From NCBI RefSeq assembly GCF_947179165.1, contig NC_077242.1:31617097-31681096 (forward strand): a stretch of DNA of 64,000 bases. The letters are read 5' to 3'. Position 1 is the stretch's first letter. Every line of letters begins with the position of its first letter. A program made the position numbers and the translations under genes. Source of the stretch: Solanum dulcamara. Lineage: Eukaryota > Streptophyta > Magnoliopsida > Solanales > Solanaceae. Below are positions 21,301 to 29,689 of the stretch, one piece after another. A model generated the notes under the pieces. It was given only the letters and a program-made list of their open reading frames with translations. It was not told where the DNA came from and ran no database searches.

Positions 21301-23235
21301 CACAATTATTTCCAAACGTGTTGCAGAACCATCTAGAAAGCAATTGATATTAATACAGTTTGCTTCCTTAACTCAATTAGTAGGACCCCTAGAGTCCACT
21401 CCTTCCCACACTACGAGTGAAAGGAAAAAGAAAGACCGCCATTAAAGCAGCCCAAGCAAGACTTACTATATCCATATGAATTATGTCCCCTATCTCAATA
21501 AATATAAAGGAATTGTTCCATAATTCCTCACTAATAATAGTAGAATCAGTGGCGCAGAGTCAAACAGAGTGACAATGGGAAGACGCATCCTAAGATTCTT
21601 CTCCGACATTTGTTATTTAAATTGCAAGCTCCATGGTAAGCAAAAAATAGAGCCTTAATCTAAGGAATAATCATCATTTAAAACAATCTACTAGCTCAAT
21701 AACTCAATAAAACATCCAAGTTACTAATTTTGAGAATCTTTTGTTACCATAGCACTCATGTTAATTTGTATCTACCCCTCAGGAATAAGAACAACCAATA
21801 AACTCCAATATCAAAATTCTTATTTCATAAATTGATAAACAACATAATAGCACTTCATTCTATTTACTTTCCAAAGACAGTCAATGTTTTATTAGCTATT
21901 CTTGTCAATTGCAGATTTGCATCTCTCTCCTTGTCATCTGTTATTGAAAATGGAAATATTAATATCAAAAGAGAAACAAGCTATATCTTATCATCAGGAC
22001 TTTCACATAACCAGACAGTAAATATCACAATACCATTTAGCTCAGAAAAGCAAGCTACTTCATTGTCATCAAAATTGTGCTGTGCTAACTTGAACTACAA
22101 GTATCACTGCTATCACGCATCACAACTTGGTTTATCGGAGTACAGGGATTAAGTTTCAGTCCAAATATGAGCAGAACAGCCACTGGACATCACATCGTAG
22201 CACCAACCTTTTATCTCCTTCGAGTAAGAGAAGCTCAACCAGTTGTTAATAAAAGATTCTTCGACTCATAACAGTAGCTAATTGACCCAAGAGAGCAAAA
22301 CAAGACTTGCAGGAAAAGAACAACCATCAGTACTAGAAGATGTTCCAAATGGCAGAGCCGAAAACTCATTCTTGAATAATAGTTCTTTAAATAGTTCCCT
22401 TATATAGCTAAACTCTAGTGAATGAACATATAAATAAAACCCTCGAACAAGCCAATAAAGCTACAGATCAGCAATCAGACTATAAATATCCTATCCAAGT
22501 GCAATTTCAAGGAACAGATAATAGAAGAAGTGAAGAACTATCGCAATACTTTCTGCTAACTAAGACTTCAGTAGTATCTTGAAGTTTACAAGTAATTCGC
22601 CACATTATTTTCACTGTTTGTCTATTTCAGAGAACTCAAGGAACTAGGGACAAACCTCTTGCTCCGCCACACTATTGTTGAAGCTTCTGTGATCAGTTAC
22701 TGAAATGAAAAATAAATACAATCAGAACCTTCTTCATCACTAGCATTAGAGGTAAGTAAGTATATCAAGTTACTATTAGCATATCAGATAATAAGCAAGC
22801 AAATCAAGAAACAGAAAATCTTGCAGCATATATGTAACAACCGGTACAAGTAGCAAGACTGTCAGTCCAGGAAGTAATTCTACTCAAATTGTTTCCTAAA
22901 GAGAACCTATTATCAAGATTTACTTGATGAGTAGTGGGAATTAGCTACTCTAAAAACATGCAATTTTAGCCCGGCATTGCATATTTTGTTCGATTCAAGA
23001 AAAACGAAGTCATATTGAACTAACCATCTGCCTTGTCGTCAGTCTCGTTAAACTCCTTTTCGAGAGCTTGATCGATCATGTTAGCGAATGTAGATCTAGA
23101 CGAGTTGAACTCAGAAGCATTTAGGACATCGTTTACATCTTCAGGCTTCACATCAGCATCAGCATCAGAGAGGAGGCATTGTAAGGAGAAAGAGAGAATG
23201 AGGAGAACGAAGAGCACTCGCAATCGCATTTGCAT
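385..23235 (-). CDS. KEA6-like: K+ efflux antiporter, KEA4/5/6 type (CPA2 family), 18 exons, 3' end off window
   Basis: The product is a cation/H+ antiporter of the CPA2 family. Plant members of this subgroup exchange K+ for H+ across endomembranes (Golgi, trans-Golgi network, prevacuolar compartment); that location is known for the family and not shown here. The start is ATG at 23235-23233. A hydrophobic leader ([11 protein letters not shown]) is followed by an acidic, Asn-rich luminal segment. The antiporter core then reads [138 protein letters not shown] and [10 protein letters not shown]. The conserved QD pair in the core is present. Eighteen exons splice in frame to 519 codons. About 55-60 C-terminal residues (from a TTPLLFKL-type exon) are missing because they lie left of position 1. 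The wording is closer to KEA4/KEA6 than to KEA5. No KTN nucleotide-binding domain is expected in this subgroup. Confidence 0.93.
2036..3200. repeat. Three diverged copies of a dispersed repeat in KEA intron 15
   Basis: Segments near 2036-2240, 2290-2500 and 3040-3200 share a diverged core (tctccaggtac, then ccttgatgcatacagg and a following tatatcctct in two copies). The first two also share a downstream ctaatcatgat/aaccatgataa block. The reading frames over them are short and unrecognised. Their class is unknown. Confidence 0.4.
2548..2755 (-). mobile_element. tRNA-derived SINE, 208 bp, with 10-bp target-site duplication
   Basis: On the minus strand the element has a box-B-like motif (agtccgaatcc) in its first third and ends in an A-rich tail (positions 2548-2570 on the plus strand are T-rich). 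It is flanked by a perfect duplication, ttatttttgc, at 2538-2547 and 2756-2765. The structure fits a Solanaceae SINE. It lies in KEA intron 15 in the gene's sense orientation. Confidence 0.75.
3528..3655. repeat. AT/AC-rich low-complexity tract
   Basis: A run of ta and ca dinucleotides (atatatatatatga, then cacacgtacc and acacatatatat blocks) creates spurious short reading frames on both strands. There is no coding signal. Confidence 0.8.
3713..4181. mobile_element. Mutator-like MITE, copy 1 (469 bp)
   Basis: The ends form a perfect 16-bp inverted repeat: taagttgctcagactc at 3713-3728 and its reverse complement at 4166-4181. A second copy with the same right end lies at 13298-13912. Flanking 10-mers share caagag at the same offset, so a 9-10 bp target duplication has partly decayed. 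The interior has repeated cggatc and gggtacgg words and no conserved protein. Element length and duplication size fit a non-autonomous MULE. Confidence 0.75.
4655..4727. mobile_element. Stowaway-like MITE end (partial)
   Basis: The stretch tggactgaccaaaaaggaaag followed downstream by ggacagaggaagta resembles the right end of a Solanaceae Stowaway element finishing at a TA. A matching left end was not found between 4350 and 4650, so this is a truncated or decayed copy. Confidence 0.4.
4805..5384 (+). mobile_element. RTE-type LINE, 3' end, copy 1
   Basis: The fragment encodes, with breaks, the C-terminal end of a plant RTE reverse transcriptase ([28 protein letters not shown], then [27 protein letters not shown] and [10 protein letters not shown]). 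A short 3' UTR follows, ending in the tgttgttg repeats typical of RTE (5367-5380). It is 5'-truncated, as LINE copies usually are. It abuts the L1 piece that begins at 5385 and lies antisense to KEA. Confidence 0.8.
5430..6293 (-). pseudogene. L1 LINE ORF2 N-terminus: endonuclease domain, broken
   Basis: ATG at 6293-6291 begins [12 protein letters not shown], the usual start of plant L1 ORF2. The endonuclease motif [20 protein letters not shown] and the block [19 protein letters not shown] follow. Frameshifts and stops interrupt the domain below about 5950. The linker [14 protein letters not shown] precedes the small RT remnant at 5430-5385. The enzyme would nick target DNA to prime reverse transcription; this copy cannot. 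Confidence 0.8.
6302..8400 (-). pseudogene. L1 LINE ORF1 (DUF4283-type gag-like protein), broken
   Basis: Reading 8400 to 6302 on the minus strand in several frames gives a typical plant L1 ORF1. The N-terminal part includes [18 protein letters not shown]4283 domain follows at about 7760-7430 ([56 protein letters not shown]). A Ser/Glu-rich C-terminal part follows. In living elements this protein binds element RNA. Frame changes near 8110, 7500 and 6660 and internal stops show it is dead. Confidence 0.8.
8613..9289. other. Intron 15 spacer, nothing recognised
   Basis: AT-rich sequence between L1 fragments A and C. No reading frame, inverted repeat or known repeat was recognised. Confidence 0.5.
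9290..9785 (-). mobile_element. L1 LINE fragment C (reverse transcriptase part)
   Basis: The minus strand encodes part of an L1 reverse transcriptase with a few breaks: [68 protein letters not shown] and [11 protein letters not shown]. It differs from the corresponding part of fragment B, so it is a separate insertion that abuts B at about 9785. Confidence 0.75.
9786..10980 (-). mobile_element. L1 LINE fragment B (reverse transcriptase), split by a MITE
   Basis: On the minus strand, 10980-10540 encodes RT blocks ([50 protein letters not shown]). After a MITE at 10319-10538 the frame-broken RT continues to 9786 ([56 protein letters not shown]). Stops and frameshifts are frequent. It is a truncated L1 copy, distinct from fragments A and C. 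Confidence 0.8.
10319..10538. mobile_element. MITE with long inverted repeats inside L1 fragment B (220 bp)
   Basis: The ends are perfect 19-bp inverted repeats: tagagggtgtttggattgg at 10319-10337 and its reverse complement at 10520-10538. The subterminal sequence (ggctttt/aaaagc words) extends the hairpin. A TA pair at each end could be the target duplication. The superfamily (Tc1/mariner or hAT) is uncertain. It interrupts the L1 reverse-transcriptase frame, so it inserted later. Confidence 0.8.
10981..11696. other. Intron 15 spacer, nothing recognised
   Basis: No coding or transposon signal was recognised apart from a short tg/ta microsatellite at about 11177-11198. Confidence 0.5.
11697..12494 (+). 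mobile_element. RTE-type LINE, 3' end, copy 2
   Basis: The plus strand encodes a decayed RTE C-terminal region: [58 protein letters not shown] and [11 protein letters not shown] 3' UTR follows with the family's closing block (tctatctttacgaggtag ... cacttgtgagattac) near 12400-12480. It is 5'-truncated and longer at its 5' end than copy 1. Minus-strand reading frames over it are antisense shadows. Confidence 0.8.
12530..13180 (+). mobile_element. L1 LINE fragment D (C-terminal zf-RVT part)
   Basis: The plus strand encodes, in shifting frames, the C-terminal region that follows L1 reverse transcriptase: [16 protein letters not shown], then [32 protein letters not shown], and a last block [19 protein letters not shown]. 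These match the zinc-binding zf-RVT domain pattern. It is 5'-truncated and stop-ridden, opposite in orientation to fragments A-C. Confidence 0.7.
13298..13912. mobile_element. Mutator-like MITE, copy 2 (615 bp)
   Basis: The right end gagtctgagcaactta (13897-13912) is identical to copy 1. The left end (13298-13313) has four differences. The interior (ctagaggtcggatcct, aagattcggggg, aattcagatatctaa) matches copy 1 until about 13487. There an L1 tail replaces part of the core. A 9-bp duplication, gataaaatc, flanks it at 13289-13297 and 13914-13922. Same orientation as copy 1. Confidence 0.75.
13487..13735 (+). mobile_element. L1 LINE 3' tail inside MITE copy 2
   Basis: The segment begins with a [16 protein letters not shown] coding remnant and ends in an A-run (taatgataaaaaaaac). 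It resembles the segment at 16150-16450 (tgcatat...ttctttttt gg...aacatg). It interrupts homology between the two MITE copies, so it is a nested, strongly 5'-truncated insertion. Confidence 0.5.
13923..14869. other. Intron 15, 5' part, no recognised element
   Basis: AT-rich intron sequence. The stretch 14330-14500 (ggtctaaatataccccta, then ggtccaaacacaccctg) looks like a moderately repeated plant sequence but no ends could be defined. Confidence 0.4.
15501..15982. repeat. Tandem duplication in KEA intron 12
   Basis: A 220-bp unit (15501-15720) is repeated directly from 15721, beginning cagtgaaactaataaacaga in both. The second copy contains its own 37-bp tandem repeat (tggtttcgcacaaatccaaa ... 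aaagtagta twice, about 15878-15950). The two units differ at scattered positions. Confidence 0.9.
16130..16450 (+). mobile_element. L1 LINE 3'-end fragment in KEA intron 12
   Basis: The coding remnant [20 protein letters not shown] fits the C-terminal end of plant L1 ORF2. Non-coding sequence follows and ends near an A-rich ctgataaaaaagaaag. It is related to the tail at 13487-13735. Confidence 0.5.
17841..17842 (-). other. Non-canonical GC donor of KEA intron 10
   Basis: The end of exon 10 reads ...ACAGCAGTG followed by gcaagttg on the minus strand. A GC donor with the strong gcaagt context gives STAV joined to VLKF, which matches the conserved STAVVLKF of the family. A GT three bases earlier (gtggca) would also stay in frame but would delete one Val and is a weak donor. 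The acceptor is a normal AG before 17042. Confidence 0.75.
18840..19061 (-). mobile_element. Solanaceae-type SINE in KEA intron 7 with 10-bp duplication
   Basis: On the minus strand the element begins with a tRNA-like head (gtgtggcctagtgctcaatg, then a B-box-like agattcaaaactc). It continues through the conserved body (ccttggtggacagagata, gtggctggtaggaggtgac) and ends in an A-tail (plus strand 18840-18848 is poly-T). A perfect duplication, tagatttgat, flanks it at 18830-18839 and 19062-19071. It lies in the gene's sense orientation. Confidence 0.85.
19072..20091. other. Rest of KEA intron 7, unidentified
   Basis: No known repeat was recognised. A 100-codon plus-strand frame at 19699-20001 (containing [20 protein letters not shown]) has no recognised homology and lies antisense in an intron. 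It may be a decayed element. Confidence 0.35.
21013..21280. mobile_element. Stowaway MITE in KEA intron 2 (about 268 bp)
   Basis: The left end has ttccgttcacttttacttgtc (from about 21019). The right end has gacaagtaacagtgaacgga (21254-21273), its near-perfect reverse complement. Each end is next to a TA, the duplication typical of Tc1/mariner. Size and terminal motif fit Stowaway elements abundant in Solanaceae introns. Confidence 0.85.
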
Positions 23236-23343
23236 TTTGTTGGAGAGAGAAAACTCTGATGAGGGTTTTAGAGAGAGAAGGATATAATTTTGTAAGTGAA
23301 GAAAAGGAAAAGGGATTGCTGAGTGGCAACAGATTGAAGTTAA

Positions 23344-23493
23344 CTAACCGTCCTCGAATCCATGAGAGAAAAAGCAATGCCTCGGGCCCCGGGCCCCGGG
23401 CCCCGGGAGAAGAGTGAAAGTACAAAAAACTCCTCCTGCATATTCGCTTCTTCTCATTTCCGTCAGCTGTTTCCACACGCCAAATCTCCACAT
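23344..23493 (-). other. Candidate upstream ORF in the KEA leader (49 codons)
   Basis: An ATG at 23493-23491 opens a 49-codon frame that ends at TAG 23346-23344, 108 bases before the KEA ATG. It reads through the GGGCCCC repeat as a Gly/Pro/Arg-rich stretch. If transcription starts upstream of 23493 it would be a non-overlapping uORF able to lower KEA translation. No homology is recognised and expression is not shown. Confidence 0.3.
23384..23407. repeat. GC-rich heptamer repeat (GGGCCCC)3GGG
   Basis: Three perfect 7-bp units plus a final GGG form an island of pure G and C in AT-rich DNA. The plus strand has four GGG runs separated by CCCC, which formally fits a G-quadruplex pattern. The minus strand has three GGGG runs. 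The overlapping GGGCCC and CCCGGG palindromes could also fold into hairpins. It lies 149 bp upstream of the KEA ATG. Confidence 0.9.
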
Positions 23494-23560
23494 TCTGTTT
23501 CGCGGGTGGCTCAACAGTATTAAAAGAAAGCTATATGCCTTGGGCCTGAAACTTGTGGGG

Positions 23561-24979
23561 TTCCTTTTTTTTTAACAATAATAGGTTATAAATTATTATT
23601 TTTAATAAATATTGAATATTATTTGTAAAAAAGGTAAATTTTTCATATAAAATGAAAGAATTATTAGAAGACACTTGACATATTTGGAGTACTATGTCTC
23701 ATTAAAGATATTTCAAAATAAAAATAGTTATATTATCAATTAAAAAAATATATTAGAAAAAATCAATTATATAAAAGTTATTATCTGTTTAGGTTTAAGG
23801 CCTCCGTTTGATTTTGGCTTTAGGCCACTAATCTGTTTGAGCCGCTTCTATTCTATTTTACGTGATCCCAAAGCAAACAAAACCGTTGGAGGAGGAAAGA
23901 AAGGAAGAAAAAAAAGGAAGGGCGAGAGGGGAGGGAGGGGGAACAAAGTAGAATTTCTTTGTATGTAGGGGCTAAAATTCAAATTCGGTGGGTGAAATAG
24001 CAAAAGAATTAGGTCAGACGTGAATTAGCAGAGGTAAAGCTAAATTTAATCCTTTAAGTGTAATTGGTGGGATACAATTTTATTCGCTGAAGGTTTGGAA
24101 TGTTGTTGTCAGAGACCGGTATCATAATCAGAATCCATCTAACTTCGAAGGTGCAGAACCAAATATCAGACTGTGACCGATTAAGGAAAGGTCAAGAATT
24201 TAGTCGTTACGAAAGAGTCTGAAATTTCTGCCAACCCTTACATAACTGGAGGAAATGTGTAGATAATTGACTTTATAAGGATGAAATTCACGGATGATGC
24301 TTCCTAGAATTTAGTTATAAATATTTGGTCCTCTTCTCCTTCATTTGTAAGGCACCTAATTTTCACTCATTTACTAACAATACACTCGCACTTTGTGTTC
24401 TCAAGTTTCCAAGTTCTGAAATATAAAAGTTCCAATTCTTCTTCCCGATGACATTGTCAGCCAGCCATATCGGAATTCGGGTTTATTTTATTATTTTACT
24501 CTATTATTGTTGTTCAATTCTTTGTTTATTGCTCATATTTTTTTGTATTATACATTACTAAACAAGTTAATTCATCACAATCTAATTATTTGACTATTTT
24601 AGTTCACGTGTCCTTAAACCACATATACAAACTCAAATGTACCGATTTAAGGGTAAACATTAGGCACTTTCTTCCACATTTGATTTTGTAGGTATAACTT
24701 TTAGTTTGTAATATTTGTGTTTGCTTTTTTTTAATTTTGATTTCTTTATAATAATTATTTAGCCTAAATTTCATATATTAGGTCGATCAATCAAATTATT
24801 GAACTTGAGCAAACAGACAACATAGTTAACCCAAATCTTGTTAATCATTTGATAATGTGAATGTAAATGAAAATTGTTGAAGCACAATGTTCTGTAGATC
24901 TACATTCAAGATTATGTGAAGTTGTAATGATTGACAAATTGTGTATAAATATCAATTCATATGCTGAAAATTGAAAGAA
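23561..24979. other. Intergenic region upstream of KEA, nothing recognised
   Basis: AT-rich DNA without a supported gene. A CACGTG G-box core occurs near 24606. The purine-rich block at 23895-23945 is low complexity. Confidence 0.5.
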
Positions 24980-25264
24980 CTAAAATTTTACAAATCTACT
25001 AGAAAAAGTGAATATACAAGCAAAAAACAGAGAATCCCCTCTAGCAAAGCTATCGATTGAGGAATCACCAATTGTGGAGCTTAAGCCTCTTCCTGCACAT
25101 CTGAAATATGCATTCTTAGGCCCAAATAGTACGCTTCCAGTGATCATGTTTGCAAATCTCATAGAACCATGAGTAAAAGCGCTACTATCAGTTTTGAAAT
25201 CACAGAGAAGAACTCTAGGATGATCTATCACTGACATTGTGGGTATACTATTGATGTCGTCCAA
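24980..25264 (-). other. Unidentified exon-like reading frame, 94 codons
   Basis: The minus strand has an open stretch from about 25271 to a stop at 24980 with a protein-like composition (SIPTMSVIDHPRVLLCDF, SSAFTHGSMRFANMITG, SVLFGPKNAYFRCAGRG). It is preceded by a plausible acceptor (atcttgtaattag at about 25285-25273). It could be the last exon of a gene or a captured gene fragment. I do not recognise the family. Element 1 begins about 100 bp upstream of it, so any upstream exons would be separated from it by 24 kb. Confidence 0.35.
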
Positions 25265-25366
25265 ACTTACACCCTAATTACAAGATTAAAATTATCGATG
25301 CAAAATACAGTAACTCAACTAGGTTAAGGTCGAATCTTAGGAGAGTGTACTACAATTCAATTATAA

Positions 25367-28098
25367 TGTAACATCTCGTATATTTTAAGATAACTATCTC
25401 ACTAAACTAAGACGTACGCACCAAAAATTATATTTTTTTGCCTTACGTAGTTGGTTGACGAATTGTTGGAATATTATGATCTTAAATGGATAGTAATATT
25501 GAGTATGTCATATAGTTCACAATAAGTGTTATACCAAAGTTAAAGGCCCAAGAAAATCTTGGAAGAATAGTACAAGTTGAAGATCACGTCATGACGGATT
25601 ATTTCATATGATCTCATATATAGTCTAACATGGAACAAACATATCTCCTATATATAAGGAGTTAGAAGGCCTACTACATATCAATTAAAGATATGTGAGT
25701 CTAGTTTCCAACAAATAAAATCGATCATAAATACGAATTTGGAGTAAAAATATATGTGTCTTTTACTACGAACTGCACAAAGGCCAAAATTGGTCGCAAG
25801 GCACGTGAACGACACATGTTAGGTCGGTCTAAATGTTTTAAAACTTATATGAATGAGTTTAATTCATTAAAGACTAATCCTAACTGATTTTATAAAGGCC
25901 CTCCTTGTTGTTTCTTCAAGCCTTCTCCTCTCCAAAAGCCATAGTTGAGAAATCAACCAAGAATCAAGTCTTGTTCTCAACCAAGTTTCGAATTTACTCA
26001 AGTCTTTCTTTAGATTGAAGGGACAATCTTTCTCCTAGGTTAGTATAAGCTAAAAGGACTATATTTTCTCAAATTAAGGTATGGCCAAGTTTCCTACTCT
26101 CATATATGTGATATTCTTGATGTTTTAGCTATATTCTACTAGTAGGACTCACGGGACGGCGATAGGAAGTCGTGAGCCCAAGTTTCACCTATTTTTATTG
26201 ATGTATTTGGTGAGGAGGGAGTGTGTGGAGTTATTTGGTAGCTGCTGGTTATAGTGTAGTGTATTGTTGTTTGTAATGAGGAGGATTGAATACCAACAAC
26301 ACCGATTAATTTGAATGTTTTTGAGTTTATGCCCATCAAGTGTTTGTTGAATTGAGGAAATAACTTGTATGTGTTGTGTAATTGTTTAAAGTCAGATTGT
26401 CATTGAATTTTGGTTTATATTGAAGGATCAAAGGATAATTCAACCGGTACAGTACATTAAAGGACCAAAATCAAGTTATGTAAAGGCGCCTCTTACCTTC
26501 ATTTTCAAGCACGAATCTACGTCATTGATAGGACTAGTACTCCTATGTTTAAAACTCATACCAAGGTATGGTATGGTTCTATTAAAAGGTTGGAAAGACA
26601 TGGTGATGGTCTATGATTATTTAAATGTTTATGATATATGAATGCGATGCAAATGACAATATATATACACCATTGTTGTCGTAGTTTAAAATTGAGTTTG
26701 CAAACCCCTTATCGTGGGCACTGTAAGTTGGTCCTATATGCGTTGTGAGTAAGGACAAATAATTAAGAACTATTTCTGATTATCGACACGATAAGTTAAT
26801 AATAAAATTCCAATTGTATAATTGTTGACATATGTAAAGCAAGCACCTTATGAGTAGGATATATATGTGTATATGCAGGTCCTAAATATTAGTGGATTAT
26901 ATAGAAATATAAATATACGTACTCTTGTTAAATCTATACTCCAAGGCGACAGAAACATCTTCAGTACATCATTCATAAGCCTACTAGATTCCTTATAACA
27001 TCTAAATCTTTTTAAGGCCATTTAAGTATTGAGTATGTGTACTTATATGATGTTTGAAAGGTTTATATGTTACATGTACATAGTTGTAATTCACGAGTCT
27101 TGAAGAGTCCTATTGAGGTCGTAGTCTTAGAGTCAACTTGCATATGTGCTATATTTATTAAATATACGTAATATGAGTATGGTCGACTCAGTAGGTAATA
27201 ATAATTATGACTTTATATTACACTACCAATGGGGTAATATCGGTAGACAGATATAGTAATAGGTGTAGCTATAGTTCACTACACCACCACGACAGGCTTG
27301 TCTGGTGGGCAGATGTTTACCTAGTTATTACACCACCACGATAGGCATGTCTAGTGGAAAGATGTTTATTCAGTTACTACACCGCCGAGATGGCCACTCG
27401 ATTGGGCAGGGTCACCATTATGACAGGATTAGTATATAGTTCACATTAGGATAATATAATTTGTATATGCGCTTACTTAGTTGTATTCACCTAGAAAGGT
27501 TATGTTGTTATCAAATTTCAGCTCTCGGAGTTGTAGGTTATTTCTATCCCTAACTCTCAGTATTTTTGATATACTTATGTTTACAACTTTCAACCTTACA
27601 TACTAGTACATGTTATTCGTACTGATGTCCCTTTGCTTGGGGATACTACATTTGTGTTGCACGTATAGGTAGAGGCCATGTTTGTCAGTTGTAGTAGGAG
27701 TACGACTTTAGCTGAGAGTTGGTATGCTCCTTTCTTTCGGGAGGTATGTTCTAGTTTGACAACATTATGTTTTGATATTTTGTATTGGTATGCTAGGCGC
27801 TGTCTTAGACACTACGTTTGTTACTCTTTAGAGGATTTTATGGACGTGTATGTATAGTTTAGTTAAGGTTGGTTTTATGGTCTTGTCGGCTTTCGTTGCT
27901 CAGTTCAGTTATATTATGTCCTAGCTGACCTTATGTTATTTTTCAAATTTTATGTAGTTGCGACCTTGTCAGTCCAGGTTGTTATGACAGGTGGTCTGAT
28001 ATGTCTATATATTAAAGTTTTGGATGTTATATAGCCGGTTTCTTAATTCAGTCAATAACTAGGCTAGTCGTGCCCTTCCCCAGTTTTGGGGCATGAAA
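25367..28098 (+). repeat. Element 1, 5' LTR (2732 bp)
   Basis: Starts TG (25367) and ends in a decayed gcatgaaa where the 3' LTR has gcgtgaca. It aligns with 33171-33361 joined to 44092-46940 and 49549-49617. A set of about 50-bp imperfect tandem repeats (tacaccaccacgacaggc) lies at 27275-27420. The two LTRs are well diverged, so the insertion is old. Confidence 0.88.
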
Positions 28099-28101
28099 AA
28101 C

Positions 28102-28120
28102 TTGATATTAGAGTGAGGTT
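28102..28120 (+). other. Element 1 primer-binding site (initiator tRNA-Met type)
   Basis: ttgatattagagtgaggtt, three bases after the LTR, is a decayed form of the tggtatcagagc-type site complementary to initiator Met-tRNA used by many plant LTR elements. Confidence 0.7.
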
Positions 28121-28345
28121 GTGTCCTAGGGAGTCCACAAAATTGTGTCTAGTATAGTCTTGCTTTCGGGTATGTAGTGAAACATACTTATAATCATGAG
28201 GCTACATGATATTTAGAAGTTGTTTCACATTTTTCATTGACATTTTGTGCTATAGAGCATAGTCATCAGGTTATATGATATCTAATTCATGTTATTATTT
28301 TAGAATATGCTGGTGACAAGTCAAATGGATACATGATTGATCGGT

Positions 28346-29640
28346 ATGGCTTCAAGAGAGGGTACTAGTCGCCTCCAAATGAACAGGGAGATAGATTAGA
28401 GGCTTAGAGTAAGTCTCCTCATCCAGGTGTTACAACTCCTCCAGCTCAAGCTAGAGATAACTCAGACAGACATCCAACTCCACCAGCTCCAGTGATTCAT
28501 GACGGTGACAGAGTTACTGACCCTTCGACACCTATCGTACTACTAGAAGCCTAGATGGATAGGGTATTGAGGGAGATATTCAGTCGATAGCTCGTATAGC
28601 TTCTAGACAGGAGTAGTGAAAGGGCCTAGAGGACATGTGGCTGAAAGTTCTAGAACTCGTAAGTTTCTAAGCCAAAGTCCTCTAGTTTTCACAGGATATG
28701 ATCCAAACAAGGGGCCCCACGATTTTATTGATCAAACTTATAGAGTATTGAAGGTGATGTAGGATACATTTATAGAGGGAGTAGAGTTAGAAATATTTAG
28801 GCTACATGATGTAGCTATATTATGGTATAAGGCATGGGCTAAATCTAGGAGAACTAATACACCTCCAGTTAAATGGAAAGAGTTCTCCCAGGCCTTTATA
28901 GATCAGTATTTACCACGAGACCTTTGATAGGCCTGAGCTAAACAGTTCTTATATTTGTAGCAAGCCAGTATGAGTATGTATGAGTATAGCCTTAAGTTTA
29001 ATTCCTTGGCCAGATATGCTCCCCATATAGTGCAGACGATAAAGGACAGAGTGTATCAGTTTGTGTTAGGTTGAGGGTCTCATGTGGCTAGTGAATGCTT
29101 GGACTATCTACTTAGGCAAATATAAATATTGCACGGATGCAGGCTTTTGCTCAAAGGGCAGAGGATTTATTTCATCAAGTACAGGATACTCACATAGAGC
29201 AGGAACACAAGAGAAACTCTAAGACTATGGGCTTCTGCAGAGAATCTTGAAGGGACCTTAAGGTTTAGTCATCCAAGCAGTTGGCTAGACTTTGAGAGTG
29301 TGCTCTATCCCACATACAAGGTTAGTGGAAGGATCAGAATTCAGTCCTTTCACAATGCCAGGAGTATTCAGAGTAGTGAAGACAATCATTTCCACATTGT
29401 GCTTAGTGCAAAAAAGCACATTCTAGACCATGTCATCAGAGGTTGAATATATGTTATGAGTGTGGTTATCTGAGGTATGTTAAGCGATATTGTCTGAGTA
29501 GAGAGAGAGGTCGTATGATTTAGCAAGCAAAATCATCAGCGGCTTCATCACCTTTAGTTTGCCCTCCAAGACTAGGTTCTTAATCAACTTCAGGTCATGT
29601 TAGGAGGAGAGGGGAGAGGCATCCGGTTCAGGGGACATGC
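28346..29640 (+). pseudogene. Element 1 gag, broken
   Basis: Capsid-like blocks include FTGYDPNKGPHDFIDQTYRV at about 28690 and the later EFSQAFIDQYLPRDL. A zinc knuckle at 29452-29493 reads CYECGYLRYVKRYC, with Tyr at the usual His position. Many in-frame stops occur (for example near 28755 and 28926). Gag would form the particle that packages element RNA. Confidence 0.75.
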
Positions 29641-29689
29641 AAAATTGATTTTTTACATTAGGTGGTCGCCACGACTAGGAGGCATTACC

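Larger units (their letters stand above)
385..23235 (-). other. KEA6-like: Exon map of the KEA gene
   Basis: Exons in transcript order, each bounded by AG and GT (one GC) and frame-consistent: 1 23235-23025; 2 22699-22656; 3 20970-20912; 4 20806-20728; 5 20596-20535; 6 20417-20342; 7 20166-20092; 8 18335-18264; 9 18178-18095; 10 17910-17842; 11 17042-16965; 12 16782-16694; 13 15313-15217; 14 15134-15081; 15 14965-14870; 16 1007-819; 17 698-621; 18 429-385. Large introns are intron 2 (1685 bp), intron 7 (1756 bp), intron 10 (799 bp), intron 12 (1380 bp) and intron 15 (13,862 bp). The others are 82-325 bp. Intron 18 opens at 384 and is not closed in the window. Boundaries were read by eye from splice consensus and protein continuity; a shift of a few bases at individual sites is possible. 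Confidence 0.88.
23236..23560 (-). promoter_or_regulatory. Probable 5' leader and proximal promoter of the KEA gene
   Basis: This is the stretch directly upstream of the KEA start codon on the minus strand. The leader next to the ATG is CT-rich on the coding strand, as plant 5' UTRs often are. It contains the GGGCCCC repeat at 23384-23407 and a TGGGCC element at 23541-23546, the core bound by TCP-type factors (site II element). No clear TATA box was identified. The transcription start is unknown, so the split between leader and promoter is inference. Confidence 0.45.

Noticed and set aside
23165..23491. 108-codon minus-strand frame overlapping the KEA start
   Set aside because: It begins at GTG and not at ATG and runs through the KEA exon in another frame. 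The ATG-initiated uORF at 23344-23493 is the more sensible candidate.
27275..27420. Regularly spaced repeats that could suggest a CRISPR-like array
   Set aside because: They are imperfect tandem repeats of about 50 bp in a plant LTR without unique spacers, and they recur in the paired LTR.
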